A DNA stretch of 64,000 bases, from the NCBI RefSeq assembly GCF_003399445.1, contig NZ_QUQO01000001.1, forward strand, positions 2,849,001-2,913,000, written 5' to 3'. This DNA comes from Parvularcula marina. Lineage in GTDB: Bacteria > Pseudomonadota > Alphaproteobacteria > Caulobacterales > Parvularculaceae. The position numbers were made by a program, and so were the translations under genes. Positions within the stretch are counted from its first letter, which is position 1. The number at the start of each line of letters is the position of its first letter. This document shows positions 15,650 through 23,351 of this stretch, in pieces. The notes beneath the pieces are model-generated. The model did no database searches. It worked only from the letters and a program-made list of their open reading frames with translations, and had not been told where the DNA came from.

Positions 15650-15870
15650 TTTGGCGCATCCATTGAACCAGGCTCGCGTGAACCGATCCAGCAAGCTGTC
15701 TCGACCATTCGGCTTCGATCCCTTGCGCATTTTCTAAGGGGCTTCGCCCCTCGCGCGGGCATGGCATCCAAACGTCTCCCCGCTGGGGCGGGGCCCCTCG
15801 TTCGGAGCCTCCTTGCCCTTGCTACCCCCATTCTTCGCCAGAATGGCAGAGGGTTGCAGGGCAACCCTCT
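15650..15870. other. Non-coding, hairpin-rich spacer between ATPase and relaxase genes
   Basis: No gene seen. Inverted repeats include AGGGGC-TTC-GCCCCT (15737-15751), CCCCGC-TGGG-GCGGGG (about 15779-15794) and a strong 10-bp stem AGAGGGTTGC/GCAACCCTCT (15849-15858 and 15862-15871) followed by TTTAT. The last could end plus-strand transcription; it also touches the relaxase stop codon. Style and composition match the hairpin array at 12,000-12,400 on the other side of the A+T-rich cassette. Confidence 0.55.
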
Positions 15871-17247
15871 TTATCGATCTAGGCTGGGGCCGCGATCCGG
15901 ACGCTGACGATGGGGTGTCCGTGGCTGCCTCTCCCGCAATCGCGAAAGCTGCTCGCTGCGCCGGTTGACCCGCTCGGCGAAGATGTCCTTCGGGCTGCGC
16001 GTATCACGTTGCCTTGGTTGTTCGGCTGGAGGCGGTTCGCGTCCTTCCTTGCGATAGCGGGCAAGCTCGCGGTGGACTTGAGTCATTTCCTTTACGCGCC
16101 GCCCGCGTTCCTGCTTGATCGGTATCTGATGCATGTGCCGCTGGTGAAGCTGACGCTTGATCATCTTGGCGCGTTCGGTTGCGTCGCGCTGTCTGGCCGC
16201 TTCTGCCTGCCTCTCATTTTCCTGTACTACCTTCGCCCGCTTGCCGGTGACGCGATCCCACAGGCCGAAGAGACCCGACCGCAGCTTTGAGGCGCGGTCC
16301 TGGGCCTCGGCCTGTACTCGCTGTTCATGGTGTTGGCGAAGCTGTTCCCGTTCGGTGCGATGGCGTTTCGTCAGCTCGGCCTTCCGGGCGAGGAGCGGTT
16401 TCATTCGTTCGTCCGACCGCTTCTCAGCTTCACGAAGATAACCCTGCATGACCGGCGTCATCTCGCGGGCCATCATGCGCTTGGTGTCTTCGACCGAGGG
16501 CAGCTCCGCCGGTTTGCCGAGCCGGGCTTCAATCTCTTTGGCCTTCTTGCCGACATAGCGGGAGACAGCCAGCACCTCGCCTTCATAGGAAACGGCGACA
16601 AAGCCCCGCCGGTCACCCTTGGCGAGTTTGAGCCCCTGATCCTGCAAAGCCGCTACGAACCCCTCGCGGCTATCGGAGACCGCCCACGCATCCTGCATGG
16701 CGCGTTTCAAATCGCCCGCATGGCGGCCCATGCGTTTTGCCTGCTGCCACTGGTCGAGGGTGAAATTGCGCGGATCGGCTTGCCCGCGTTCCATCAGTCC
16801 ACGGGGCATTTGCCAGCCATGGTCGCGGTAAAGCTCGCGGGAGACTTCCTGCAATTTGCTCTTCGAGTAGGAGAGCGGGATGGCCTTCATCTCTTCGGCA
16901 TCGATGCGCGACCACACCGCATGACAATGGCGGCGGCCTTCCTTCTCATGGAAGACGATGGCGCGCGGCTGGCCGGTGAGGCCGAGCCGGATTTCGGCTT
17001 TGGTGACGGCTTGCTCGAATTCCTCATCGGTCACTGCCCGGCCTTCGGGCGGGTTCAGCGACAGAGAAAAGAGGAACTGCTTGCAGCGCGTCCCCCGCGA
17101 GACCGCATAAGCCTCGTTAAAGGCCCCCGGCAGGGTCTCCGCCGTGAAGCCGGAAATCTCATGCACATGGATATGCTCGTTATCCGGCGAGAGGAGATGC
17201 CGGGCGAGGCTTTGGGCCCCGCCGCGCTGATTGCCGACAAGGATCAT
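15871..17247 (-). CDS. MobA/VirD2-type relaxase (mobilisation nuclease)
   Basis: 458 residues. The N-terminal relaxase domain (PF03432 type) starts MILVGNQRGGAQSLARHLLS, has the HIHVHEISG strand, and carries EGRRHCHAVWSRID near residue 105, the His-x-His metal site. The C-terminal half is Arg/Gln/Glu-rich coiled coil, typical of mobilisation proteins. It would nick oriT and pilot the strand into a recipient, using transfer channels from another element because no mating-pair genes are visible. It directly follows the mobC-like gene without a gap. Confidence 0.85.
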   Translation of the reverse strand: MILVGNQRGGAQSLARHLLSPDNEHIHVHEISGFTAETLPGAFNEAYAVSRGTRCKQFLFSLSLNPPEGRAVTDEEFEQAVTKAEIRLGLTGQPRAIVFHEKEGRRHCHAVWSRIDAEEMKAIPLSYSKSKLQEVSRELYRDHGWQMPRGLMERGQADPRNFTLDQWQQAKRMGRHAGDLKRAMQDAWAVSDSREGFVAALQDQGLKLAKGDRRGFVAVSYEGEVLAVSRYVGKKAKEIEARLGKPAELPSVEDTKRMMAREMTPVMQGYLREAEKRSDERMKPLLARKAELTKRHRTEREQLRQHHEQRVQAEAQDRASKLRSGLFGLWDRVTGKRAKVVQENERQAEAARQRDATERAKMIKRQLHQRHMHQIPIKQERGRRVKEMTQVHRELARYRKEGREPPPAEQPRQRDTRSPKDIFAERVNRRSEQLSRLRERQPRTPHRQRPDRGPSLDR

Positions 17248-17652
17248 TCAGTTTTGCGCCTTGAGCCCCAAAGCCGCGATGAGTTCTTTGCGCATGATAC
17301 GAATATCCGCGCAGGCCGCCGCGAGGTCGTTCGCCAGCTCCGACGTCACCGGCAGTGTGCCGAGATTGGCGGCCTTGGCGATCTGATTGAGATTGGACGA
17401 AAGCCGCGACTGCCCCAGCCGGGCCAGCGCTTGGCCGATGGCGGCTTCATCTGGACGCGGCATCCGATAGCTGCGGCGGGGGCTGGCTTTGTCGGCGAAG
17501 ACCTTATCGCGGATATAGGCATTCACCGAGCGTCGCCCGGCCAGTTCCTTGAGGAGGGCGCGCTCTTCCTCCGTCACCCGTAAGGACAATGGCGCGGGTC
17601 GTTTCTTTTTCGGCTTGGCGGTTTCATTGAAGGGGAGGCGGGCTTCGCTCAT
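17248..17652 (-). CDS. MobC-like relaxosome accessory protein
   Basis: 134 residues. PLSLRVTEEERALLKELAGR looks like the ribbon-helix-helix start of MobC proteins, and RLSSNLNQIAKAANLGTLPV is the conserved MobC helix (L-S-x-N-x-N-Q-I-A-x-x-x-N). Such proteins bind oriT and help the relaxase melt the nick region. The stop codon abuts the relaxase start. Its own ATG overlaps the stop of a short upstream remnant. Confidence 0.85.
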   Translation of the reverse strand: MSEARLPFNETAKPKKKRPAPLSLRVTEEERALLKELAGRRSVNAYIRDKVFADKASPRRSYRMPRPDEAAIGQALARLGQSRLSSNLNQIAKAANLGTLPVTSELANDLAAACADIRIMRKELIAALGLKAQN

Positions 17653-17756
17653 TGGTCGCCCCCGTCGAGATCAAGATTAGCGGCCAGCAACTGCGCTTCC
17701 CAGTCGGACAGGACCTCGAACAATTCATTCGAAATCACTCCGCCTGAGTGCGCCAT
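17649..17756 (-). pseudogene. C-terminal remnant of a gene upstream of mobC
   Basis: A 35-codon ORF (begins MAHSGGVISNELFEVLSDWE, ends DLDGGDQ) overlaps the mobC start by ATGA in the way operon partners do, yet it has no room for a full protein. In related mobilisation loci this position holds a longer gene (often a TraD-like protein). The piece is probably its surviving 3' end. The neighbouring SDR gene ends only 16 bases away, so this is a likely element boundary or deletion junction. Confidence 0.45.
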
Positions 17757-17771
17757 TTTACATCCATAAAT

Positions 17772-18605
17772 CTATGACTGGCTGGTAGCCTTCCAATAGC
17801 ACCTATCTTCCCGCCAGTTGGGGTCGGGCCGCAAAAGTGCGGCGCCGCCATCCACGGCAATCGTCTGCCCTGTGATGAAACGGGCGGCCGGGCTGGCAAG
17901 GAACAGGACGGCTTCGGCGACATCCCAGGAGCTGCTCTCGGAAAGGAGCGCCGTGCGAGCCTTGCGCTGCTCGCGTTTTGCCTCTGCCGCCTCCGGCGTC
18001 GGGCAGCCGCGTTCGATCATCGCGCTCCACACTTCGCCGGGCCGGACATTATTGCACCGGATTCCGTCGGGCCCGTGCTGCATGGCGACTTCATAGGTGA
18101 TCGCCTCAACTGCGGCCTTTGTTGCGCCATAGGCGGTCGAGGCGGAGGGGGTCTCAATTGCCGTGGTAGACAGATTGACGATCGATCCGCCAGCGGACAT
18201 TTCAGGGATTACATGCTTGCACATGAACAGGACGGATTTGACGTTGACGGCCATCGCCCGGTCCCAATCCGCTTCAACGATCTGTGTCGGAGACGTGCCC
18301 TGGCCGATGGCGACATTATTAACGAGGATATCAATCCGTCCGCAGTCTGACATGACTTTGCCGACGGCCTCGCGGCAGGCTACTTCATCGGTGACATCGG
18401 CATGAATTGGAATACCCCTTGCGCCGTCTTCCTTCATCAGGACGGCGGTTTTTTCGGCGGCTTTTTCATCGATATCGAGAAGGGCGACCGTGGCACCGGC
18501 ACGACCGAGCAGGCGGGCGATGGCATCACCGATGCTGGGTGCAGCCTCGGGGCCAGCCCCTGCGCCGGTGACGATGGCGGTCAGCCCGGAAAGGTCTTTG
18601 GTCAT
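17772..18605 (-). CDS. Short-chain dehydrogenase/reductase
   Basis: 277 residues of the classical SDR fold. LTAIVTGAGAG is followed by a longer than usual glycine loop (PEAAPSIGDAIA) before the helix. LVNNVAIGQG stands for NNAG, and STTAIETPSASTAYGATKAA supplies the catalytic Ser and Y-x-x-x-K. The C-terminus keeps FITGQTIAVDGG. NAD(P)-dependent oxidation of a hydroxyl is likely; the substrate is unknown. It is the second gene of a leftward pair and shares one base with the NTF2-like gene. Confidence 0.88.
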   Translation of the reverse strand: MTKDLSGLTAIVTGAGAGPEAAPSIGDAIARLLGRAGATVALLDIDEKAAEKTAVLMKEDGARGIPIHADVTDEVACREAVGKVMSDCGRIDILVNNVAIGQGTSPTQIVEADWDRAMAVNVKSVLFMCKHVIPEMSAGGSIVNLSTTAIETPSASTAYGATKAAVEAITYEVAMQHGPDGIRCNNVRPGEVWSAMIERGCPTPEAAEAKREQRKARTALLSESSSWDVAEAVLFLASPAARFITGQTIAVDGGAALLRPDPNWREDRCYWKATSQS

Positions 18606-19123
18606 TAAACGGCCTCTTCCCAGAAAGCATAACGCCCATCTGTGGGGCAGGGTGCGGCGCGGTTCTTGCCGGTGGCCAGAACCTCAGTCACCGGATCAAT
18701 GCGTGCCCATTCGTCAATGAAGAGACGGGCGGTGAGCTGCCACCTCCCGTCCCGCAAGGCAAAACTGTCCAGATAGCGGCCCGCGCGCTGGCGTGTCACA
18801 GGGTCCCCGTCGCGCTCAACCTGCATGATCGAGAGGACATAGCTTTCCGCTTTTGCCGTCTCGCCCGCCGCGTCGAGGCGGACACGCATATTACTGATGA
18901 AATGGGTGCGTCCGGCGGGCGCCTTCTCCGGCGGGGAGAGGGCGTCGGCAAAGGCGGCGCCCGTCATCGGGCTCTCGCCGCCCATATCGATCCGGGCGTC
19001 GGGCGCGATCGCGCGGCGCAGCAGGTCCTGGTCAAAACGGTCAACGCCGGTCGCGATATCGAGGATCAGGTCGCGGATCTGGTCGCGGGCGAGAAGCGCC
19101 GTCAGGCGGTCATCTTGAGTCAT
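18605..19123 (-). CDS. SnoaL/NTF2-like protein
   Basis: 172 residues from an ATG with GAAGAGG nine bases upstream; the longer in-frame reading is rejected. Starts MTQDDRLTALLARDQIRDLI. FDQDLLRRAIAPDARIDMGG, HFISNMRVRLDAAGETAKAE, and RYLDSFALRDGRWQLTAR give the cone-shaped NTF2 pattern used by SnoaL-type isomerases, dehydratases and hydroxylase beta subunits. It probably acts on a catabolic intermediate together with the SDR. Its promoter region holds two tandem palindromes. Confidence 0.75.
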   Translation of the reverse strand: MTQDDRLTALLARDQIRDLILDIATGVDRFDQDLLRRAIAPDARIDMGGESPMTGAAFADALSPPEKAPAGRTHFISNMRVRLDAAGETAKAESYVLSIMQVERDGDPVTRQRAGRYLDSFALRDGRWQLTARLFIDEWARIDPVTEVLATGKNRAAPCPTDGRYAFWEEAV

Positions 19124-19186
19124 GGCGCGCATCCTCTTCGCTGTGCGCTGATTTTTCCAGTCCCGGCCCCTGCATAAAGGGCGAAG

Positions 19187-19217
19187 TTCGCCGTGGCGAT
19201 AAGTTCGCCGCGGTGAA
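19187..19217. promoter_or_regulatory. Tandem palindromic operator between divergent genes
   Basis: Two copies of a short palindrome, TTCGCC-GT-GGCGAT (19187-19200) and TTCGCC-GC-GGTGAA (19204-19217), lie in register at 17 bp. They are part of a direct repeat AAGTTCGCCGYGG. They lie between the NTF2-like gene (leftward, start 19123) and the SDR gene (rightward, start 19242). A dimeric regulator binding two sites would fit; its identity is unknown. Confidence 0.5.
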
Positions 19218-19241
19218 TCGGCAAATGGCGCGTATCCGCCT

Positions 19242-20045
19242 ATGCTCACGCGCATGACATTCAATGGAAAAAACGTCGTCGTGACGGGGGCTGCCAGCGG
19301 GATTGGCAGGACCACCGCCCGGAAATTTGCAAAACAGGGCGCGCGTGTCGCCTGTCTCGATATTCATCGGGAGGGGAATGAAGGCACGGTTAGTCTGATC
19401 GAGGGAGAGGGCGGCAAGGCGATTGCCGTTGAGCTCGATTTGGGGGATCCAGAGAGCATCCATCGCGCCTTTGCCCAAGTGATCGAGGCGTTCGGCACGA
19501 TCGATGCGGCGGCGCTGATCGGCGGCTATTCCTGGCGGGGCGAGACGCTCGATATCACGCCGGAGGACTGGGACCGCTTCGTCAATGTCAATCTGCGAGG
19601 GGCTTTCTTCTGCTGTCAGGAAGCGCTGCGCGTCATGTATACCAAGGGCAAGGGCGCCGTCGTGACCATGTCGGCGGATGGCGCGTTCTTCCCGGTAGAG
19701 GGGCTGGCCGTGCAGGCCGCGGCCAAGGGTGGGATCGCGCTGATGTCCCGGACGCTGGGGTTTGAGGCGGCAAAGCGGGGCGTGCGGGTCAATTCAGTCT
19801 CGCCGGGTATCGTCCATGTCCAGAAGACAGGCTTTGTCAGTGATCCGGGCCCGGCGCTTCGCCGCGTGGCTGGGGAAGAGGCGCCGCCCCATAGCGATCT
19901 GCCCAAGGTGACGGCGATCGGCCGCTATATGGAAGAAGAAGAGATAGCCGACACGATCCTTTATCTGTGTTCGGACAGTGCCTCAGGCGTGAATGGCCAG
20001 ACCCTGATGATCAATGGCGGCGGCTACCGGACGATGGATTACTGA
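19242..20045 (+). CDS. SDR-fold protein lacking the catalytic tyrosine
   Basis: 267 residues. The cofactor loop NVVVTGAASGIGRTTA is intact, so NAD(P) binding is likely. The usual NNAG reads LIGGYSW. The active-site Y-x-x-x-K is VQAAAKGG, leaving Gln where Tyr should be; the upstream Ser (VTMSADGAF) and the Lys remain. The C-terminal SGVNGQTLMINGGGY is normal. It may be a non-redox SDR, a binding protein, or use another acid. ATG 19254 (residue 5) is an alternative start. It is followed after one base by a hydrolase gene. Confidence 0.85.
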   Translation: MLTRMTFNGKNVVVTGAASGIGRTTARKFAKQGARVACLDIHREGNEGTVSLIEGEGGKAIAVELDLGDPESIHRAFAQVIEAFGTIDAAALIGGYSWRGETLDITPEDWDRFVNVNLRGAFFCCQEALRVMYTKGKGAVVTMSADGAFFPVEGLAVQAAAKGGIALMSRTLGFEAAKRGVRVNSVSPGIVHVQKTGFVSDPGPALRRVAGEEAPPHSDLPKVTAIGRYMEEEEIADTILYLCSDSASGVNGQTLMINGGGYRTMDY

Positions 20046-20046
20046 T

Positions 20047-20634
20047 ATGACCGCAGGCAACCTCGATATTGACCCGACAACGACCGCGCTGCTGGTCGTT
20101 GATCTTCAGAACTTCACGGTCGGTTTTGATACTCACCCGACGCCGGGCGCGCAGGTTCTCAAAAATGCGGTCGCCCTTGCCGATGCCTGCCGCAAACAGG
20201 GGATGCATGTCGTCCTCGTGCGGGTCGGGCATGGCGGCGCGGCCAAACCGCCGAACCCAGATATTATGGTCGAGGAGGGCTTTGCCTCCTCATTCCAGTT
20301 GACGGACGAAATGGTGACAATCCCCGAGGTGTTGGGCCCCAAAGAGGGAGACCTTGTCGTCGACAAATATAATTGGGGTGCATTTCACGGCACCAATCTC
20401 GACACGCATCTTCGCCGTCGCGGCATCAGAACCCTGATCGTCACAGGACTCGTCACGGAGATCGGCGTCGATACGACGGCCCGCGAGGCCTATGCGCATA
20501 ATTACTCCCAGATCCTAGTCTCGGACGGGATGGGCGGGTTCACACCCGATGCCCATGATTATGTCCTGCAGACGATCTTTCCACGGCTCGGTCTTGTCAG
20601 ATCGACAAAGGACGTGCTCGCGGCTTTGGGCTGA
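20047..20634 (+). CDS. Isochorismatase-like hydrolase with Gly in place of catalytic Cys
   Basis: 195 residues. LLVVDLQNF (Asp19) and VVDKYNWGAF (Lys107) are the conserved Asp and Lys of the family. The third residue, normally Cys in TNxCVxxTAR, is Gly140 (TEIGVDTTAREAYAH). True isochorismatases (EntB, PhzD) also have Gly here, whereas amidases of the family need Cys. A vinyl-ether hydrolase or other non-covalent mechanism is therefore more likely than an amidase. Its start follows the SDR stop by one base. Confidence 0.85.
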   Translation: MTAGNLDIDPTTTALLVVDLQNFTVGFDTHPTPGAQVLKNAVALADACRKQGMHVVLVRVGHGGAAKPPNPDIMVEEGFASSFQLTDEMVTIPEVLGPKEGDLVVDKYNWGAFHGTNLDTHLRRRGIRTLIVTGLVTEIGVDTTAREAYAHNYSQILVSDGMGGFTPDAHDYVLQTIFPRLGLVRSTKDVLAALG

Positions 20635-20652
20635 TCGTCGCCGGCGGGAAAT

Positions 20653-20679
20653 AAAGGCGCCGCTTCAGGACGCCTTTTT
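20653..20679. terminator. Bidirectional terminator between convergent genes
   Basis: AAAGGCG (20653-20659) pairs with CGCCTTT (20671-20677) across an 11-nt loop and is followed by a T5 tract on the plus strand. The A-run on the left serves the minus strand. It lies after the hydrolase gene and overlaps the last codons of the leftward aldehyde dehydrogenase. Confidence 0.7.
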
Positions 20680-22194
20680 CTCTCCGGGATCTCCCCAGGC
20701 AAGGCTCTCTGAAGCTGTGCCGGTCGCGATGCCGAAGACCTTGGTTTCAAGATAGGTCTCAAAGCCCTGAATGCCGAATTGCCGGCCGATCCCGCTCTGT
20801 TTGTAGCCGCCGAAGGGGACATCCATATGCATCCACACGCCGCCATTGATGCTGACCGTGCCGGTGCGCAGCCGCTCGGCGACGGCGATTGCTTCTTCAT
20901 TGGTTGCAGCTGAGACGCTGGCGGAAAGACCGTAGTCGGAATTATTGGCGATCCGTACAGCATCGTCGATATCGTCATAGGCGATGACCGCGAGGACCGG
21001 CCCGAAGACTTCATTCTGGGCGATATGGTCGTCCGGTTTGACGTCTGCAATCAGCGTGGGTTCAACGAAATAGCCTTTGGGCTGGCTTGCCGGAATGCCG
21101 CCCCCATGGACGATGCGGTTACCGTCCTTACGCGCTGCTTCGATGTGGCTGAGCACATTGTCCCGGTGATGCTTTGAGACGAGAGGGTTCATGTAATTAT
21201 TCGGATCGGCGGGATCGCCATAGGTAATCTCAGCCATAGCGGCTGCCGCGGCCTCGACCCCTTCCTCATAGCGCTCACGCGGCAGGAGCAGCCGGCTGCG
21301 CGCAACGCAGCCCTGGCCGGCATTGGTGCAGATGAGTTTTGCTGCCATGGCGGCTTCTGCCTGAATGTCCGCACTCGGCAGAACGATATAGGGCGACTTG
21401 CCGCCCAGCTCGAGCAGCATGCGCTTGAGCGTGCCGGACGCGGCGGCGGCAACCCGGCGGCCATTCGGGGCGGAACCGGTAAAGCCGATGAAATCGACAT
21501 CCGGATGCGTCGTCAGGACTTCGCCCATCAGATTATCCGAGGACGTCACGACATTCATCACACCGGAGGGGATATCCGTTTCTTCCTTGATGATCCGCCC
21601 GACAATGGTGGCAGACCAGGGCGCATCGGGGGAGGGTTTCAAAGTACAGGTATTACCGGCGGCAAGGGCAGCCCCGATCTTGCCAAGGCCCGAGCCCCAC
21701 GGGCCATTCCATGGGATGATTGCCGCTACAACGCCCATCGGTTCGCGCCGCTGATATCGTTTGCTGACCACGCCGCGGAAATCGAGTTCCGGCAATTCCT
21801 GCTCATAAGGATAGGATTCTGCCATATCGGCAAAATCGCGCAGCCGGGCGACCGGCACATCAAGAAGAGTATCGCGTGTCAGCCATACCGCCGTGCCGAC
21901 CTCGCTGACCAGCAAAGGCCGGATTTCATCGAGATGCCGGGTCAACCCCTCATTGAGTTGCCGCAGGCATTTTGCACGGAAGGCGTGGTTAGTGCTCCAG
22001 TCCGTTTCGTCAAAGGCCCGGCGTGCGGCGAGAATTGCGCGTTCGAAATCCTCTTTCGTCCCATCGGCGGTGACACCGATTGATTCCTCGGTATAGGGAT
22101 TGATATTCTCGAATGTCTTTCCGGACGAGGACGGCACCAGCTCGCCATCGATCAACATGCGCCATTCGGCAATCGGAGGGTTCTGTTCTGACAT
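20665..22194 (-). CDS. NAD(P)-dependent aldehyde dehydrogenase
   Basis: 509 residues from ATG 22194 with GAAGAGG upstream. Standard ALDH landmarks are visible: IIPWNGPWGSGLGKIGAALA, LKPSPDAPWSA, FTGSAPNGRRVAAAA, LELGGKSPYIV with catalytic Glu, and NAGQGCVARSRLLLP with catalytic Cys; then NEVFGPVLAVIAYDD and FGGYKQSGIGRQFG. It oxidises an aldehyde to an acid, possibly in the same pathway as the LuxC-like reductase (reverse direction). A 22-bp palindrome lies in its divergent promoter. Confidence 0.93.
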   Translation of the reverse strand: MSEQNPPIAEWRMLIDGELVPSSSGKTFENINPYTEESIGVTADGTKEDFERAILAARRAFDETDWSTNHAFRAKCLRQLNEGLTRHLDEIRPLLVSEVGTAVWLTRDTLLDVPVARLRDFADMAESYPYEQELPELDFRGVVSKRYQRREPMGVVAAIIPWNGPWGSGLGKIGAALAAGNTCTLKPSPDAPWSATIVGRIIKEETDIPSGVMNVVTSSDNLMGEVLTTHPDVDFIGFTGSAPNGRRVAAAASGTLKRMLLELGGKSPYIVLPSADIQAEAAMAAKLICTNAGQGCVARSRLLLPRERYEEGVEAAAAAMAEITYGDPADPNNYMNPLVSKHHRDNVLSHIEAARKDGNRIVHGGGIPASQPKGYFVEPTLIADVKPDDHIAQNEVFGPVLAVIAYDDIDDAVRIANNSDYGLSASVSAATNEEAIAVAERLRTGTVSINGGVWMHMDVPFGGYKQSGIGRQFGIQGFETYLETKVFGIATGTASESLAWGDPGEKKAS

Positions 22195-22297
22195 GGTATA
22201 CCTCTTCGGCGCGCAACTTGGCGGAAATGGCGCCGGTCGCAAAGGCTTGCGCGTAGAGACAGCTTCGTCATCGCCAACGCGATAGGTCCGGGGCCTG

Positions 22298-22319
22298 TTT
22301 TATCGCGCAAGCGATAAAA
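22298..22319. promoter_or_regulatory. 22-bp perfect palindrome in the divergent promoter
   Basis: TTTTATCGC (22298-22306) and GCGATAAAA (22311-22319) with a GCAA spacer. It sits between the leftward aldehyde dehydrogenase (start 22194) and the rightward flavin reductase gene (start 22392). It is almost certainly an operator of a dimeric regulator, although GCAA could also be a hairpin tetraloop. The cognate regulator is not known; the MarR-like tail encoded next door is a candidate. Confidence 0.7.
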
Positions 22320-22391
22320 GCGGGGTCTCTCTCGGCATTCTGCCGCACCCGTTTCAGGATGCCCGCCCGCGAAAGAAGAGTCAGGCCTCAA

Positions 22392-23345
22392 ATGTCCGAA
22401 AACCATCCGCCGTCCAGCCGTTCCATCGACCCCCGTGCCTTTCGTCAGGCATTGGGCGCTTTTCCGACCGGGGTGACGGTGATGACGACGCAGGCGGAGG
22501 ACGGGCGGGATATCGGCCTGACCGTGAACAGCTTCAATTCGGTGTCCCTCGATCCGCCTCTTGTGCTCTGGAGCCTGTCGAACAGCGCCTCCAGCAGGCA
22601 GGCGTTCGATGAGGTCGAACATTTTGCCGTCCACGTCCTGACCGCGCGGCAGGAAGATCTGGCCACACGCTTTGCGACGCCGGACATTGACCGCTTTGCG
22701 GGCCTCGGAGTCGAACGGGGGATCGGCAATGTGCCGTTGCTCAGGGAGTGTGCGGCGCGGTTCGTCTGCCGGATCGCCTATCGTTATGAGGGTGGGGACC
22801 ATCTGATCATCGTCGGCGAGGTTCTCTCTTTTGACCGGCGCGAGGAACCGGTGCTGGCCTTTCATGGCGGCAAATATGCGCTGGCCTATGAGAAAGCCGT
22901 TCATCCCAACCGGCCCCGGGATGATGATGCGGGCGGCGCGCCGATCGTTCAGAAAAATGCGCTGAACATGCTGCTGGGGGTGGCGTATCGGCATCTCGTT
23001 GAAAATCTCGACCCTCACTTACAGGCGAGAGGCCTCAATGAGGCGGACTTCTGGACACTGAACATGGTTGGTGCGGAGAGCGGCAGGGATGCCGCCCGGC
23101 TCAATAAATTACTGGGGTTCAGGGAAGAACTTGTAACGAAGGACGTCCTCGACCGGCTGGCTGGGGAAGGGCTAGTCTCCCTCGGGGAGGGCGTGTCGCT
23201 GACCGAGAAAGGCCGACAGGTCCTGATGGAGCTGGAAGCCGAAGCCAAGTCGGTGGAGACCAATGCGGAGGCCGGACTTGATTATGCCGAGGCGCTGCTG
23301 CTGCACCAGCTCCTGCGCCGCCTAATCTTCAGTATGCGCGGTTGA
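22392..23345 (+). CDS. Flavin reductase with C-terminal MarR-like domain
   Basis: 317 residues. The first 170 match the FMN-binding flavin reductase fold (FRQALGAFPTGVTVMTTQ, VNSFNSVSLDPPLVLWSLS, FAVHVLT). The rest (from about 185, QKNALNMLLGVAYRHLVENL) looks like a MarR winged helix with LTEKGRQVLMELE. The arrangement matches the reductase C1 of Acinetobacter p-hydroxyphenylacetate hydroxylase, where the MarR-like tail senses the aromatic substrate and releases autoinhibition. It could supply reduced flavin to the LLM monooxygenase at 39,199. Confidence 0.85.
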   Translation: MSENHPPSSRSIDPRAFRQALGAFPTGVTVMTTQAEDGRDIGLTVNSFNSVSLDPPLVLWSLSNSASSRQAFDEVEHFAVHVLTARQEDLATRFATPDIDRFAGLGVERGIGNVPLLRECAARFVCRIAYRYEGGDHLIIVGEVLSFDRREEPVLAFHGGKYALAYEKAVHPNRPRDDDAGGAPIVQKNALNMLLGVAYRHLVENLDPHLQARGLNEADFWTLNMVGAESGRDAARLNKLLGFREELVTKDVLDRLAGEGLVSLGEGVSLTEKGRQVLMELEAEAKSVETNAEAGLDYAEALLLHQLLRRLIFSMRG

Positions 23346-23351
23346 GGGACC

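Noticed and set aside
16327-17583. A 418-codon rightward ORF across the relaxase and mobC genes
   Set aside because: It is the antisense shadow of two proteins with clear family motifs, and its translation has none.
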